Assembly (NCBI GenBank): GCA_011390805.1 | Contig: JAABRT010000012.1 | Coordinates: forward strand, 1 to 64,000 | Length of the DNA stretch: 64,000 nt | Source of the DNA: Gemmatimonas sp. | GTDB lineage: Bacteria > Gemmatimonadota > Gemmatimonadetes > Gemmatimonadales > Gemmatimonadaceae | Direction of reading: 5' to 3' | Part shown: positions 1 through 8,745 of the stretch, one piece after another | How positions within the stretch are numbered: the first letter of the stretch is position 1 | How the letters are laid out: the number at the start of each line of letters is the position of its first letter | Translations under genes and position numbers: made by a program | The notes under the pieces: generated by a model | Told to the model about the DNA's origin: nothing | What the model saw: the letters and a program-made list of their open reading frames with translations, nothing else | The model's database searches: none

Positions 1-110
1 CGTTCGGCGCCCTGTGTCGTCGGCGTGGCTTCACCGCTCCGGTCTGTGGTCGGGGCTTCACCCCTGTCCTCCAGCGGCAGCTCCATCTGCTCGATGAACT
101 TCTGGTGCAT
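1..110 (-). CDS. Group II intron reverse transcriptase/maturase, N-terminal fragment
   Basis: Only the first 36 codons are inside the window. They read MHQKFIEQMELPLEDRGEA, then a short Arg/Ser/Gly/Glu-rich stretch ending in GAER. Intron-encoded reverse transcriptases of the IIC class commonly begin like this (a QxELPx..RGEA leader followed by RS and G.ER), before the RT0/RT1 motifs. The reading frame is open to the window edge. The ATG at 110 is the first in frame, and a GTG lies 18 bases upstream. The product would splice its host intron and mobilise it by target-primed reverse transcription. The catalytic YADD box is outside the window, so whether the enzyme is intact cannot be judged. Confidence 0.75.
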   Translation of the reverse strand, partial: MHQKFIEQMELPLEDRGEAPTTDRSGEATPTTQGAE

Positions 111-540
111 GGCCTTGCCGTGACGCACGGTCGTGTCGCTCTCCTCTCCGTTTGGCCCTTCGCATTGGGGCGGTCCACCGTCCCCGAAGCCCGCCGCTAC
201 TATGGCCGCTGCTGACTTCTCGCTCCGACATGTTTCGTGAACACATCGTCTCCCTTTCAGGAGCAAGGCGAGATCTCCCCAGGTAAGAACATTGGCTGTC
301 CCTGCACGAGCGCCGGATCTACGACACCACGCCTTGATCGCAAGAGCTTCGCGTTTGCATGCACGCTCGCCCTGAGTGGCACCGCCTCATATCCGGTTCC
401 TGTTCGTCGCCCCGCAGGTCTCGCTACCTCACTGCTTTCAGCGTGTCTCTCACGATGCACGCCTTGTGTTTCGCTCGGGTCGTCGCGATCAACTTCCCAG
501 AGGACTTCCACCTCCTAGCCAATGCCCATGCTGGGCACAC
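1..540 (-). mobile_element. Group II intron (IIC-like), 5' portion
   Basis: On the minus strand the element starts at 540 with GTGTGCCCAGCATGGG, matching the GUGYG 5' end of group II introns. It continues with an AGGTGGAAGTCC-like segment (about 513-502) and a GTCAGCAGCGGCCATAGTAG segment (about 218-199), both of which I recognise from bacterial group II intron RNAs ahead of the reverse transcriptase. The six bases before the intron (TTGCAT, 546-541) pair perfectly with ATGCAA inside it (360-355), as IBS1-EBS1 should. The insertion point is directly downstream of a terminator-like hairpin (546-578), the hallmark target of class IIC introns. The reverse transcriptase reading frame begins at 110 and leaves the window, so domains V/VI and the 3' end are not visible. 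Confidence 0.85.
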
Positions 541-578
541 ATGCAACACGCCGCGCTCCCCAGGGGAACGCGGCGTGT
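541..578 (-). terminator. Hairpin terminator of the pil operon and intron target site
   Basis: On the minus strand ACACGCCGCG (578-569) pairs with CGCGGCGTGT (555-546), with an inner CCCC/GGGG stem. It lies about 50 bases beyond the stop codon of the last pil-operon gene. The usual U-tract is missing: TGCAT and then the intron follow. This suggests the intron separated the hairpin from its original downstream bases. IIC introns recognise such hairpins together with a short IBS1. Confidence 0.7.
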
Positions 579-630
579 GCACAGCGCCGTCGTTCAGGTG
601 ACGGACACTCGGTGCTTCACAAACGCTGCA

Positions 631-3045
631 TCAGTTGCAGCTGGTGGTGAAGTTGTCGGGCAGTTCCACCAGCGTCACACCGCGGATGGTCGCACCAACC
701 AGCACAATCGCACCATCGGAGCGCTGTGAGGCACGTACCGGTCCGATGATCGGATCGCGGATTGGTACTGACGCCACACGCTTGAAGCAGTAGCTGTCGT
801 AGATGTCGATCACCGGTTCCGCTGACGCGACGAATGCGAGACGGGTGTTGAGCGCCGGTGTGTTGAGCCCACGATTGAGCGGGTGGAAATCAAGACCACC
901 AGTGCTGCCGCGCGACTGGAAGATGCCCTGCAGTCGCAGCATCCGATCGAACACATACGTGGAGTCGCCCTTGATGGCCGCCAGCTCACCATCGAAGTTG
1001 ATGCCGACACCCTGCACGCGAGCGAAGGAGTTCGCGATGTAGTCCGATACGTCCATGGCGCGTGATACGCCACGATCGATGACGGGAATCGTTGGCGTGG
1101 GATCAAATCCCTGCAATGCGTCGTACATCATGCCTCGGCTTCCCAGCACCGGTCCGCCTTCACCCACCACAGCACGCCGGAAGTTTCCGGAGTTGCGCAC
1201 ATAGGTGGTATCGCGGAACGCGAGACGATCAATACGAATAACCACCGAGTAATCGTAGAACGATCCGTCGGGCAGCGGTACGCGCTGACGGTAGGGCACC
1301 AGCGACGAGTCGCTACCCACGCCACCGGCCGCGTAGCGCTCAACCTCGAGCGTGTCAGCACGACCCATTGTCTGACCGATCGCCTGCTCGAAGAACAGAT
1401 GCGACGTCTGACGCGTGAGGTTTTCCCAACGCACGGTGCCGCGGTTTCCGAACGGGGCCGACTGTCCGGGTGTGGGCGTGGTGGAGTACACCAGCACCAC
1501 ATCTTCGCACGCTGAACCGGGCGCACTGCTGCCCTGGCAGGTGGAGGCGATGAACTGCGGACGATCGGAGAAGTCGTAGATGGTGCGCTGCGTGATGATC
1601 TCGTCGGTCTCTTCCGATCGCACCGACGTCACGCTGTAGGCGATGATGTTGGGGAGCGGATAGCGATAGACTTCCTGGCCGGTGTTACCACCGAGCAGGT
1701 TCACGTAGCTGATCGTGGTACCGCCCGAGTTGGCAACGAGCAGCGTGTCGCCCATCTCTCCATCACGATTACGCGGCCAGGCTGAGATGCCCCATGGGCG
1801 CGAGCCGACGTTAATGGCCTGGCGGAAGGTGGAGTCGGCCAGGTTGTACACTTCAAGCTGGTTGCGCTCGATGTTGGACAGATACAGACGATTGTTGCGC
1901 GGGAAGTAGATCGCATCGGCGATCTGGCCGCCCTCCGGCAACGGACGTGTGTAGCCGGCCACAACCTGCGCCGTATCCACGCGCACAGCGCCCGACTGGA
2001 ATCGCGCGACATCGCGACGTCCGTTGGCGTTACGTGCGAAGCCCTGCACGAGCACCGGCGTGGGGAAGGCACTCACGGGAATGCGCGTATTGAAGGTGCG
2101 CACGAGGTTGCTGAAGCTGCCGTCGGACTGTACGGAGTCGGCGACCAGCAATACACCACCGAGCGTGCGCACTTCGTAGCCGAGAGCGATAATGCCCACC
2201 GGATCGGAGGCCGCGACGAACACAGTATCGGTGACTTCCAGTCGACGTGCGACACCGGTGGAAACCAACGGTACGGTGTTGGCATTGCCGGGGCTCTGCA
2301 CCGCATAGGCCACAGGGTTACCGAGCACACGCTGATTGAGTGAGTCGGTGACGAAGGGTGTGACGGTGAGCGTGGCACCCGTGACCGAATCGGGTACGAC
2401 CAGTGTGTCGAGCGTAGCCGCCGAGTCGAGCAGAACGCCGCCGAACACCGTGGAGTCGGCCGACGCATACGCGCCGCTTGTGACGAAGCCGAGGGTGCGC
2501 ACGCCGTAGCGCGCACTGGCGCTGAGCGCGAGTACGAGCGACTTGCCGGTAACCACCGGGCTGCCGGCAGAGGGGCTCGTGATCACCGCAGTCGGTGGCT
2601 GCAGATTGCCGATCGTGAGCAACAGTGTGGCCGTATCCGACACGTTTCCGGCGCCGTCTTCAGCAACCGAGTTGGCAAAGACTGTGCTGCCGAGGGCGGC
2701 CGTGGAGGGGATCACCGCGTTCACATTGAAGGTGAACTCCTGCACGGCGGTGGTGAACGTGGTGTCGATAGCCGCGTCGTAGCCACCGCTGAGCTGAATG
2801 CGGATGGACTTGAGGCCGATATCATCCACGGCGCGCACGGAGAAGACGAGCGCCGAATCGGGCGGATTGGTGGAGCGGGTCATGGAGACCCGCGGTTTGG
2901 CAGTATCGCGGAAGGGAGGATCAATGACCTCGTCCCCGTCGCACGCTGCCAACCCGAGCACGGCCAGTCCGAGCACGGTGGCTCGCATGGCGAGCGCACC
3001 GGATCGTCCGACCTGTCGAATCTGGGTCATGGCGAATGCAGGCAT
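631..3045 (-). CDS. Large lipoprotein with Ig-like and beta-propeller regions, last gene of pil operon
   Basis: 804 aa. The N-terminus has a signal sequence and a lipobox (LGLAAC, Cys about residue 35), so it should be lipid-anchored. Residues of about 50-360 look like repeated bacterial Ig-like/cadherin-type strands (VDDIGLKSIRI, DGAGNVSDTATLLLTI). Residues of about 370-800 carry YncE-like propeller strands (NRLYLSNIERNQLEVYNLAD, GDTLLVANSGGTTISYVNL). An AGGAG site 10 bases before the ATG and a gap of only 21 bases after pilQ put it in the pilus operon. I recognise no named family. Its place suggests a surface or pilus-associated role, comparable in position to adhesins in other pil clusters, but that is inference. 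The C-terminal TTSC ends with a single Cys. Confidence 0.8.
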   Translation of the reverse strand: MPAFAMTQIRQVGRSGALAMRATVLGLAVLGLAACDGDEVIDPPFRDTAKPRVSMTRSTNPPDSALVFSVRAVDDIGLKSIRIQLSGGYDAAIDTTFTTAVQEFTFNVNAVIPSTAALGSTVFANSVAEDGAGNVSDTATLLLTIGNLQPPTAVITSPSAGSPVVTGKSLVLALSASARYGVRTLGFVTSGAYASADSTVFGGVLLDSAATLDTLVVPDSVTGATLTVTPFVTDSLNQRVLGNPVAYAVQSPGNANTVPLVSTGVARRLEVTDTVFVAASDPVGIIALGYEVRTLGGVLLVADSVQSDGSFSNLVRTFNTRIPVSAFPTPVLVQGFARNANGRRDVARFQSGAVRVDTAQVVAGYTRPLPEGGQIADAIYFPRNNRLYLSNIERNQLEVYNLADSTFRQAINVGSRPWGISAWPRNRDGEMGDTLLVANSGGTTISYVNLLGGNTGQEVYRYPLPNIIAYSVTSVRSEETDEIITQRTIYDFSDRPQFIASTCQGSSAPGSACEDVVLVYSTTPTPGQSAPFGNRGTVRWENLTRQTSHLFFEQAIGQTMGRADTLEVERYAAGGVGSDSSLVPYRQRVPLPDGSFYDYSVVIRIDRLAFRDTTYVRNSGNFRRAVVGEGGPVLGSRGMMYDALQGFDPTPTIPVIDRGVSRAMDVSDYIANSFARVQGVGINFDGELAAIKGDSTYVFDRMLRLQGIFQSRGSTGGLDFHPLNRGLNTPALNTRLAFVASAEPVIDIYDSYCFKRVASVPIRDPIIGPVRASQRSDGAIVLVGATIRGVTLVELPDNFTTSCN

Positions 3046-3066
3046 GATGTGAATGCTCCTGGTGGC

Positions 3067-5487
3067 TTAGCGGCCTGGAGGCGGCGCAGCAGCACCGTCT
3101 TCGAGGATGTACGGGGTTACCAGGATGAGCAGGTCACGCTTGGTCTCGCTGTTGGTGTTCTGTGAGAACAGGCGACCAAGGAACGGCACGTCCATGAGAA
3201 ACGGAATGCCACTGCGGAAGCGTGAGACTTCGGTCACAGTCAGACCACCGATCACTGCCGCTTCGCCATCGGCCACCAGTACCTGGCTTTCGGCGCGCTG
3301 CTGATTGAAGATGATGCCGACGTCTGAGGGACCAACTTCTGCGTTGGAGTTCTCAGCCTTGATGTCGAGGATGACCATGCGGTTGTTGGTGACCTGCGGC
3401 GTGACGCTCAGGCGGATACCCGCTTCCTTGATCTGCACCGAGGCGCGGGGGAAGAAGGTCTGGGCGCTGGGATCGAGTCCCGCGCCGCCGGCACCACCAC
3501 CGCCGCCGCCCTGTCCACCGGCGCCGCCGGCGCTGGCGTCGATAACGCGGATCGGGATTTCCTGACCGACGAAGATTTCCGCCGTGCGGTTGTTGAGAAT
3601 CGTGACGCTGGGCTCAGACTGCACATCGGCCAGCGATGACGTCTGCAGCGCGTTGAGGAACGCAGTCAGCTGATAGCGGCCGAGCGCGGTTGAGTAGATG
3701 AGGTTGAGCGCGTTCGGCTTGATCGCGTTGTTGGCGTTGGCGATACCTGAGATCGCGTTGCCGCCGAGGGCGATGCGCGCCGGGCCCTGGAACGGCGTAC
3801 CGCCGCCACGTGCGTCGGGCACACCGTCGCCGTCGGTATCAACCGGAACGAGCGTGTTCGGATCGGTACGCGGCACCAACTGCTGGAAGAACTGCTTGGA
3901 GCCGGTGCCGAGATCGTACGCGAGCCCGATGTCCTGGATGCCCGTGCGGTTGATGAAGATGATCTTGGCCTTGATGGCGACCTGCGGCGTGCGCACGTCG
4001 AGCTCCTGCAGGCGCTTGATCAGCTCGGGCAAACGCGTGGGGACTTCGCTGATGATCAGCTTGTTGGTGGAGCTGTCGGCGGAAACCGAGCCACGGATAG
4101 CGCAGCCCTGCCCTTCGGCCTGCTGTCCACCGCGGGCACCACCAACGCCACCCTGCTGACCACCCATGTCGCGACCCACCTGCATCGTGGCCAGGTTCGA
4201 GCAATCACGGGCGAGCAGTGCGCGTACGGTTGGCACAAGGCCAGCCGCCTTGGCGTAGTTCACATTCACGATTTGCGTGACCAGCGGCTCCAGCGACTGA
4301 TTCGTGGCGAGTGCCGTGTAGCTGTCCACGGTGATGATGCCGCTTGGATCTTCGGTGGCGGCCAATCCCTGCGACTGCAGGATGGCCTGCAGCGCCACGT
4401 CCCACGGCTTGTCGGTAATGTCGGCGGTGACGCTGCCGGCGACGTCCTTGCCAACAACGATCGTGCGGCCTGAGAACGACGCGAAGGTGGCGATCACATC
4501 GCGGATATCGGTGCCGTCAACACTGATGGTGATGCGCGGCTGCTGTGACGGCTGAATCTGCGACGAGCGCATAGCTTCAGGCGCCTTCGGAATCGAGATC
4601 GGCAGCGAGATTGCAACCGGTGCATCGGCCGACGAGAACGAGCTGGCGTCGGGGTCAATGCGTCCGGCGCGTTGATCACGCGTGACCGTGGTCTCGACGC
4701 GTGTCGCGGGCTGATTCAGTACTTCGGCCGGGTTCACCAGCGCGGCCGGCACGATCGGTGCCGGGCGGAGGGCTTCGGCGGGCACGTTGCTGAGGCCAGC
4801 AGTCTGCGACGCGAGCGTTGCAGTGGGCGCGGGCAGTGCGCGCGTCGCTACCGGTGTCTCGAGCAACGCTTCGATGGCGTCGGACGATGCGTCGGCTTTT
4901 GCGACGGCTTTTACGTCAGCCGTGTTGTTGGCTTCCGCTGACGTTGCGGCAGGTGCCGTGTTCGGTGCTGCCGTGTTTGCGGCCACGCGCGTGGCCGGTG
5001 AGAACGAGGCGGGCGCCATGTCCCAGCGCGCAAACTGCGCCGCGCCACGAACCGTGACACGGATCTCGCCATTCTCCTGACGCACCGTATATCCCTGCTT
5101 GCTGCTCAGTTCGAGCACGACACGTACGGTATCGGTATTGAACTGCGCGACCCGCAAGTCGCTGATCACACCACGCTGTGTGCGGTCATAACCACGTGGC
5201 TTGACGGCCAGACGTGCGCCCACCACATCAATGATGATGCGATTGGGATTGGAGAGCGTGAAGTCAGAGACCTTGGCTGCGGCATCTACTGCGATGCGCA
5301 GTTCTGCACCCTCGCTGCCCGGTACAAGTGACACGCCGGTCACGTTGGACGCAGCGGCATGCGGCAGGTTCCAACGCACGGCGGCGTTGTCAAAAGCGGT
5401 GCGTGGCTCCGGGTGCACGGGCAGCGCTGCCGTCCATGCATGCACCAGGGCTACGGTAAGCACCGCGGCCGTCGACTGAACGATCAT
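3067..5487 (-). CDS. pilQ: Type IV pilus secretin PilQ
   Basis: 806 aa outer-membrane secretin that forms the pilus exit channel. After a hydrophobic N-terminal segment comes an AMIN domain (about residues 45-150) that would bind peptidoglycan. A low-complexity Ala/Pro/Val linker follows to about 300. Then there are secretin N-domains (ISVDGTDIRDVIATFASFSG and the following N0/N1 region) and the C-terminal secretin pore (about 630-795, ending LLILVTPYILED). Two Gly-rich insertions (near residues 440 and 645) and an Asp-rich calcium-type loop (residues 550-558) are unusual extras. The start codon overlaps the pilP stop. Length and order pilMNOPQ match the family, so the assignment is firm. Confidence 0.96.
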   Translation of the reverse strand: MIVQSTAAVLTVALVHAWTAALPVHPEPRTAFDNAAVRWNLPHAAASNVTGVSLVPGSEGAELRIAVDAAAKVSDFTLSNPNRIIIDVVGARLAVKPRGYDRTQRGVISDLRVAQFNTDTVRVVLELSSKQGYTVRQENGEIRVTVRGAAQFARWDMAPASFSPATRVAANTAAPNTAPAATSAEANNTADVKAVAKADASSDAIEALLETPVATRALPAPTATLASQTAGLSNVPAEALRPAPIVPAALVNPAEVLNQPATRVETTVTRDQRAGRIDPDASSFSSADAPVAISLPISIPKAPEAMRSSQIQPSQQPRITISVDGTDIRDVIATFASFSGRTIVVGKDVAGSVTADITDKPWDVALQAILQSQGLAATEDPSGIITVDSYTALATNQSLEPLVTQIVNVNYAKAAGLVPTVRALLARDCSNLATMQVGRDMGGQQGGVGGARGGQQAEGQGCAIRGSVSADSSTNKLIISEVPTRLPELIKRLQELDVRTPQVAIKAKIIFINRTGIQDIGLAYDLGTGSKQFFQQLVPRTDPNTLVPVDTDGDGVPDARGGGTPFQGPARIALGGNAISGIANANNAIKPNALNLIYSTALGRYQLTAFLNALQTSSLADVQSEPSVTILNNRTAEIFVGQEIPIRVIDASAGGAGGQGGGGGGAGGAGLDPSAQTFFPRASVQIKEAGIRLSVTPQVTNNRMVILDIKAENSNAEVGPSDVGIIFNQQRAESQVLVADGEAAVIGGLTVTEVSRFRSGIPFLMDVPFLGRLFSQNTNSETKRDLLILVTPYILEDGAAAPPPGR

Positions 5488-5993
5488 CGCGTCCTCGTTG
5501 TGGTGGAATCGCTCGTCAGTGGCAGCGTTTCCTGCCGGCTGAATCCGAACTCGTCAATGGAAAAAATCACGGCTTTCTGCCGGATAGCTGAGACGCGCAG
5601 GCGGCCGAGCGTCTGCCCGACACGTACGCGGTACTGCGCTTGTGTTGTGAGGTCGCGCAGAATGGCGACCGAGTTGCGTCCCACAGGGTCAAAGGCAACG
5701 GCGGTGAGGTGCAGATCACTCACGAGCGGCCGCAGTTCTCCCGTGGCCATGAGCGACTCGTACGGATCCCGACGCCCCATGCCGGAGTAGCTGAACACTT
5801 CGCGTTCGATGTTGATTGACGGCGCCGCCGCTTCGCCGCGTGTGACACGCGTGGCGCTGTCGGCAGTGGTGGTGGATACCGGACGCGCAGCGGGGCGCGC
5901 CGAGGCTTGTGCACCGGCTGTCTGCGGTGCGGCCGCGAACAGCAGCAAGGCTGCGAGCGTGCACGCGGAGAGCGGTTGAGTAAGACGAATCAT
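5484..5993 (-). CDS. pilP: PilP-like pilus assembly pilot protein
   Basis: 169 aa with a clear Sec signal peptide (cleavage near TAGA-QA, about residue 28). The mature part has the PilP-type sequence GRRDPYESL (about 74-82), then a small beta domain in which residues react as LTAVAFDPVGRNSVAI and YRVRVGQTLG. PilP proteins link the inner-membrane PilN-PilO pair to the secretin. The gene sits between pilO and pilQ, with its last codons overlapping the pilQ start and its ATG next to the pilO stop, so translation is probably coupled. It has no lipobox Cys, unlike the proteobacterial PilP lipoproteins. Assignment rests on position and the GRRDP motif. Confidence 0.8.
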   Translation of the reverse strand: MIRLTQPLSACTLAALLLFAAAPQTAGAQASARPAARPVSTTTADSATRVTRGEAAAPSINIEREVFSYSGMGRRDPYESLMATGELRPLVSDLHLTAVAFDPVGRNSVAILRDLTTQAQYRVRVGQTLGRLRVSAIRQKAVIFSIDEFGFSRQETLPLTSDSTTTRTR

Positions 5994-6640
5994 TATTTGT
6001 TCTCCGCGCTGGCAACCTGTGCAGCGGCTGAAGGACGCGACGTGCGCTCGACATAGGTTTGCAGAGTGACAGTCGCTTCGAGGCCTTCACGTTTGGCGTT
6101 CGCGGCAATGCCCGAGAGTCGCGCTGAGCGGCGCATGCCAGCGGCGGGATTGGCCGGTGAGAGTGCGAAGTGCACCGGTGCGACGATGCGCGGCAGTGAC
6201 CCCACATTGGCCAGGAAGCCGCCAATCTGGTGGTAGCCGCCAATGATCGTGACTTTGTAGCGATGCGTTTCGAACTTGTCGCCCATGATCACGGGCTCGG
6301 GCGTGAACGTACCGATGTCCAGTCCCGAACGGCGTGCGGCCGTTGATACTTCTTCAAGCAGAGCCGGCACTTCGTTGCTGGTTGGCACCAGACGACGCAT
6401 GGCGACAAGTGACGCACGCTGTTCGGCCGCTTCTGTGCGCAGTGATTCCACATCACCCGACGCAAACTGCTTCTGCGCCGCACGGTTGGCTGTTTCGAGT
6501 GACTCGACGCGTTCGGTATCGAGCGCCAACTGCTCGCTCGAAGTCGAGTAGGGATACATGTAGTAGACCACGGCCAGAGCCACGGCGATAAAGCCGATGA
6601 CGATCTTGAGCTGGTCGCGCTGGTTCGTAGGGAATTGCAT
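5993..6640 (-). CDS. pilO: Type IV pilus inner-membrane protein PilO
   Basis: 215 aa. One N-terminal membrane span (IVIGFIAVALAVVYYMYPY, about 13-31), a coiled-coil stretch (about 35-75, ending QRASLVAMRRLVP), then a ferredoxin-like PilO domain (SGLDIGTFTPEP, YKVTIIGGYHQIGGFLANVG). PilO pairs with PilN in the periplasm to form the alignment complex between the inner-membrane motor and PilQ. Its stop abuts the pilP start and it follows pilN by about 15 bases. Length and topology are normal. Confidence 0.93.
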   Translation of the reverse strand: MQFPTNQRDQLKIVIGFIAVALAVVYYMYPYSTSSEQLALDTERVESLETANRAAQKQFASGDVESLRTEAAEQRASLVAMRRLVPTSNEVPALLEEVSTAARRSGLDIGTFTPEPVIMGDKFETHRYKVTIIGGYHQIGGFLANVGSLPRIVAPVHFALSPANPAAGMRRSARLSGIAANAKREGLEATVTLQTYVERTSRPSAAAQVASAENK

Positions 6641-6655
6641 GGTGTGTGGCCTCGG

Positions 6656-7426
6656 TCAGCGAACAGGAACAACGAGTGGCTCGGTGCGCAGCGTCGACAG
6701 CGGCGCGACCTCATACTCGGCGTTGAGTTGGAACTCGGTGATATCCTTGCCGTCCACCACAACGATCTCCGATTTCACGAGCATCACGTTCTTCACGAAC
6801 GGTGAGCTTTCGAGATCTTTCATGAATGTGGTGAGCGCCTGCATGTCGACCGTTTGTCCGACCACACGGAACTCGATCGGCTGATGAATCACGATTGAGT
6901 CAGCTTCCGGTGCGGCTCCCTTGTCCGCAGCCGCTTTCGCTGCCGCGGAACGTCCCGCCACGGCCGGCTCCGGTGCCTGGGCGCCGGCGGGCAGTTCGGC
7001 TTTGCTGGTCTGCTCAACGGAGGTGAGCCAGGTGTACTGCGGCAGTGCGGTGCTGATTTCGTCGAGCAGATGCGCCCACACGTAGCGGTTGTCATCAATG
7101 GTGCGGATGATCTGCACCTGACGGTTTACCGAATCACGTTCCGCCATCACGACACGACGTGCTTCGAGAACGGTGGTGAGACGCGTGGAGTCGCTGATGG
7201 CTTTCTCCAGGCGTGCTTCGATTTCGCTGGCGTTGGCCTGCTGCGTGGTAAACAGCGCGCCGACAACAAGCACCGACGCGACTACTGCGCCAACGGATCC
7301 GAGCATGAGCGGATCGCGTACCTTGTCTGACAAGCCGGCGAACGCGGCGCCCAGGTTGAGCGCGGCGCCTTTGCCAGCTTTGCCTTTCTTCTTGCCGCCG
7401 GGGAGGAGATTGACCTGAATCTGCAT
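6656..7426 (-). CDS. pilN: Type IV pilus inner-membrane protein PilN
   Basis: 256 aa. It starts with MQIQVNLLPG, close to the conserved N-terminal INLLP motif through which PilN binds PilM. A basic Lys/Gly stretch and a single membrane helix follow (about 43-61, VGAVVASVLVVGALFTT). The periplasmic part has a coiled coil (about 65-110) and a PilN fold with LLDEISTALPQYTWLTSVEQ. An Ala-rich insertion (about 150-180) precedes the last beta-alpha unit, TFMKDLESSPFVKNV. It lies between pilM and pilO with short gaps. Confidence 0.94.
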   Translation of the reverse strand: MQIQVNLLPGGKKKGKAGKGAALNLGAAFAGLSDKVRDPLMLGSVGAVVASVLVVGALFTTQQANASEIEARLEKAISDSTRLTTVLEARRVVMAERDSVNRQVQIIRTIDDNRYVWAHLLDEISTALPQYTWLTSVEQTSKAELPAGAQAPEPAVAGRSAAAKAAADKGAAPEADSIVIHQPIEFRVVGQTVDMQALTTFMKDLESSPFVKNVMLVKSEIVVVDGKDITEFQLNAEYEVAPLSTLRTEPLVVPVR

Positions 7427-7441
7427 GGTGATGTCCTCGCC

Positions 7442-8485
7442 TCAGGAAACAGTGCGGAGGGCAAGGCCCACCGGCAACATGAGCAAAGGTGCCACTTCAT
7501 CAGTGGACAGGAACTCCATGGCGCCATCTCGCACGGCGAGGCGCGCCAGGGGATTGGCAGGCTGCACGGGCATGCGCAGACGCTCGCCCAACCACGGCAG
7601 CAGGCCGGGAGTGCGCGAACCGCCGCCGCATGCGAATACCGCGCGCGTCTGGCCGTAGTGACGTGACGACGACGCGAGGAACGACATGGCGCGCTCGAGG
7701 CCAACCGCCAACTCTTCACCGCGCGATGCGATGACATCGTTGAGTGCCGGCGTGCGGTCAAAACCGCGCACGAGCTGTTCGGCTTCTTCGGACGACAGCC
7801 CGTGGTCACGCTGCAGATCTTCACGCATGCGGCGCGTACCGACGGTGAGATCGCGCGTGAGAATCGGTACGCCGTCGTCGAGAATGTTGAGCGACGTGAC
7901 ATCGTTTCCGATGTTGAGCAACGCCACCACACCCTGCATGGCATCGGGATAGTTCATGGCAAACGCGTTGTGCAATGCAAACGCATCGACATCCATGATC
8001 TTTGGCGATACGCCAGCGTCGGTGAGCAGGTGGCGCTTGATCTCGATGAGATCGCGCTTGGCGGCCACAAGCAGCACGTTCATTTCGAGGCTATCGCCAT
8101 CGGGATCGAGGATCTGATGATCCAGTTCAACCGATTCCATATCAAACGGCACATGCTGTTCCGCTTCCCAGCGAATCAGCTCCTGTGCCTGCGCGTCTTT
8201 TACGCGTTCGACCTGGATCTTTTTCACAATGACGTCGCGTCCGCCAACGGCAGCGACGACATCGGGCTTCTTGGCACCGATCGCTTCCATGGTCTGACGG
8301 ATCGCGTCGGCGACCATTGCGTGGTCCATGATCTCACCTTCAACGATGGCGTTCTCGTTGAGTGGTGTGATGATGACTTTGGTGAGTTCCGGTGTCGCAC
8401 CGGCATGATCGATGACCGCGGCCTTTACGAGGCCTGACCCGATATCGAGTCCAATGGTCGTCTTCTTTCGGCCGAAGAGCTGCAT
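7442..8485 (-). CDS. pilM: Type IV pilus actin-like ATPase PilM
   Basis: 347 aa cytoplasmic protein of the FtsA/actin fold that recruits PilN at the inner membrane. The start at 8485 gives MQLFGRKKTTIGLDIGSG, the canonical PilM N-terminus with phosphate-1 loop DIGSG. Further marks are VAAVGGRDVIVKKI, LLNIGNDVTSLNI (phosphate 2) and FACGGGSRTPGLLPWLGERL (adenosine loop). The open frame continues upstream to 8824, but that part lacks conserved features. The gene heads the pilMNOPQ run. The 260 bases upstream to the previous gene contain no promoter that I can assign with confidence. Confidence 0.95.
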   Translation of the reverse strand: MQLFGRKKTTIGLDIGSGLVKAAVIDHAGATPELTKVIITPLNENAIVEGEIMDHAMVADAIRQTMEAIGAKKPDVVAAVGGRDVIVKKIQVERVKDAQAQELIRWEAEQHVPFDMESVELDHQILDPDGDSLEMNVLLVAAKRDLIEIKRHLLTDAGVSPKIMDVDAFALHNAFAMNYPDAMQGVVALLNIGNDVTSLNILDDGVPILTRDLTVGTRRMREDLQRDHGLSSEEAEQLVRGFDRTPALNDVIASRGEELAVGLERAMSFLASSSRHYGQTRAVFACGGGSRTPGLLPWLGERLRMPVQPANPLARLAVRDGAMEFLSTDEVAPLLMLPVGLALRTVS

Positions 8486-8745
8486 ACGGCAGGGGGTTGC
8501 GCGGTGGTGGTCATAAGACCGGGGCGATCCCGGGCAAAGCATCACACAAATGGCACTGGACACTTTGACCTGAGAGGTCGGGCGATTCACCCTCCATACG
8601 ACCGGCGAAGAGCGAGGTAACGCCACAAGGAGCGGGTCCCCCCCTGCTAGTGGCAGGATTTGTGACACCTTTGGCTCGCGCTGTGCCGTTGTGGAGGCAT
8701 CGCGAGGCAGCGCTATCGCTGTGCTGTCACGTGGTGAGGATTTCA

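Noticed and set aside
237-729. Open frames of 60-120 codons over the first 700 bases on both strands
   Set aside because: They lie in the intron RNA or the terminator/exon junction and show no protein-like composition; the region is explained by the intron's structured RNA.
8486-8745. Sigma-54 promoter before pilM
   Set aside because: No GG-N10-GC with acceptable flanking bases was found in this gap; only a short GACCT-GAG-AGGTC repeat is present.
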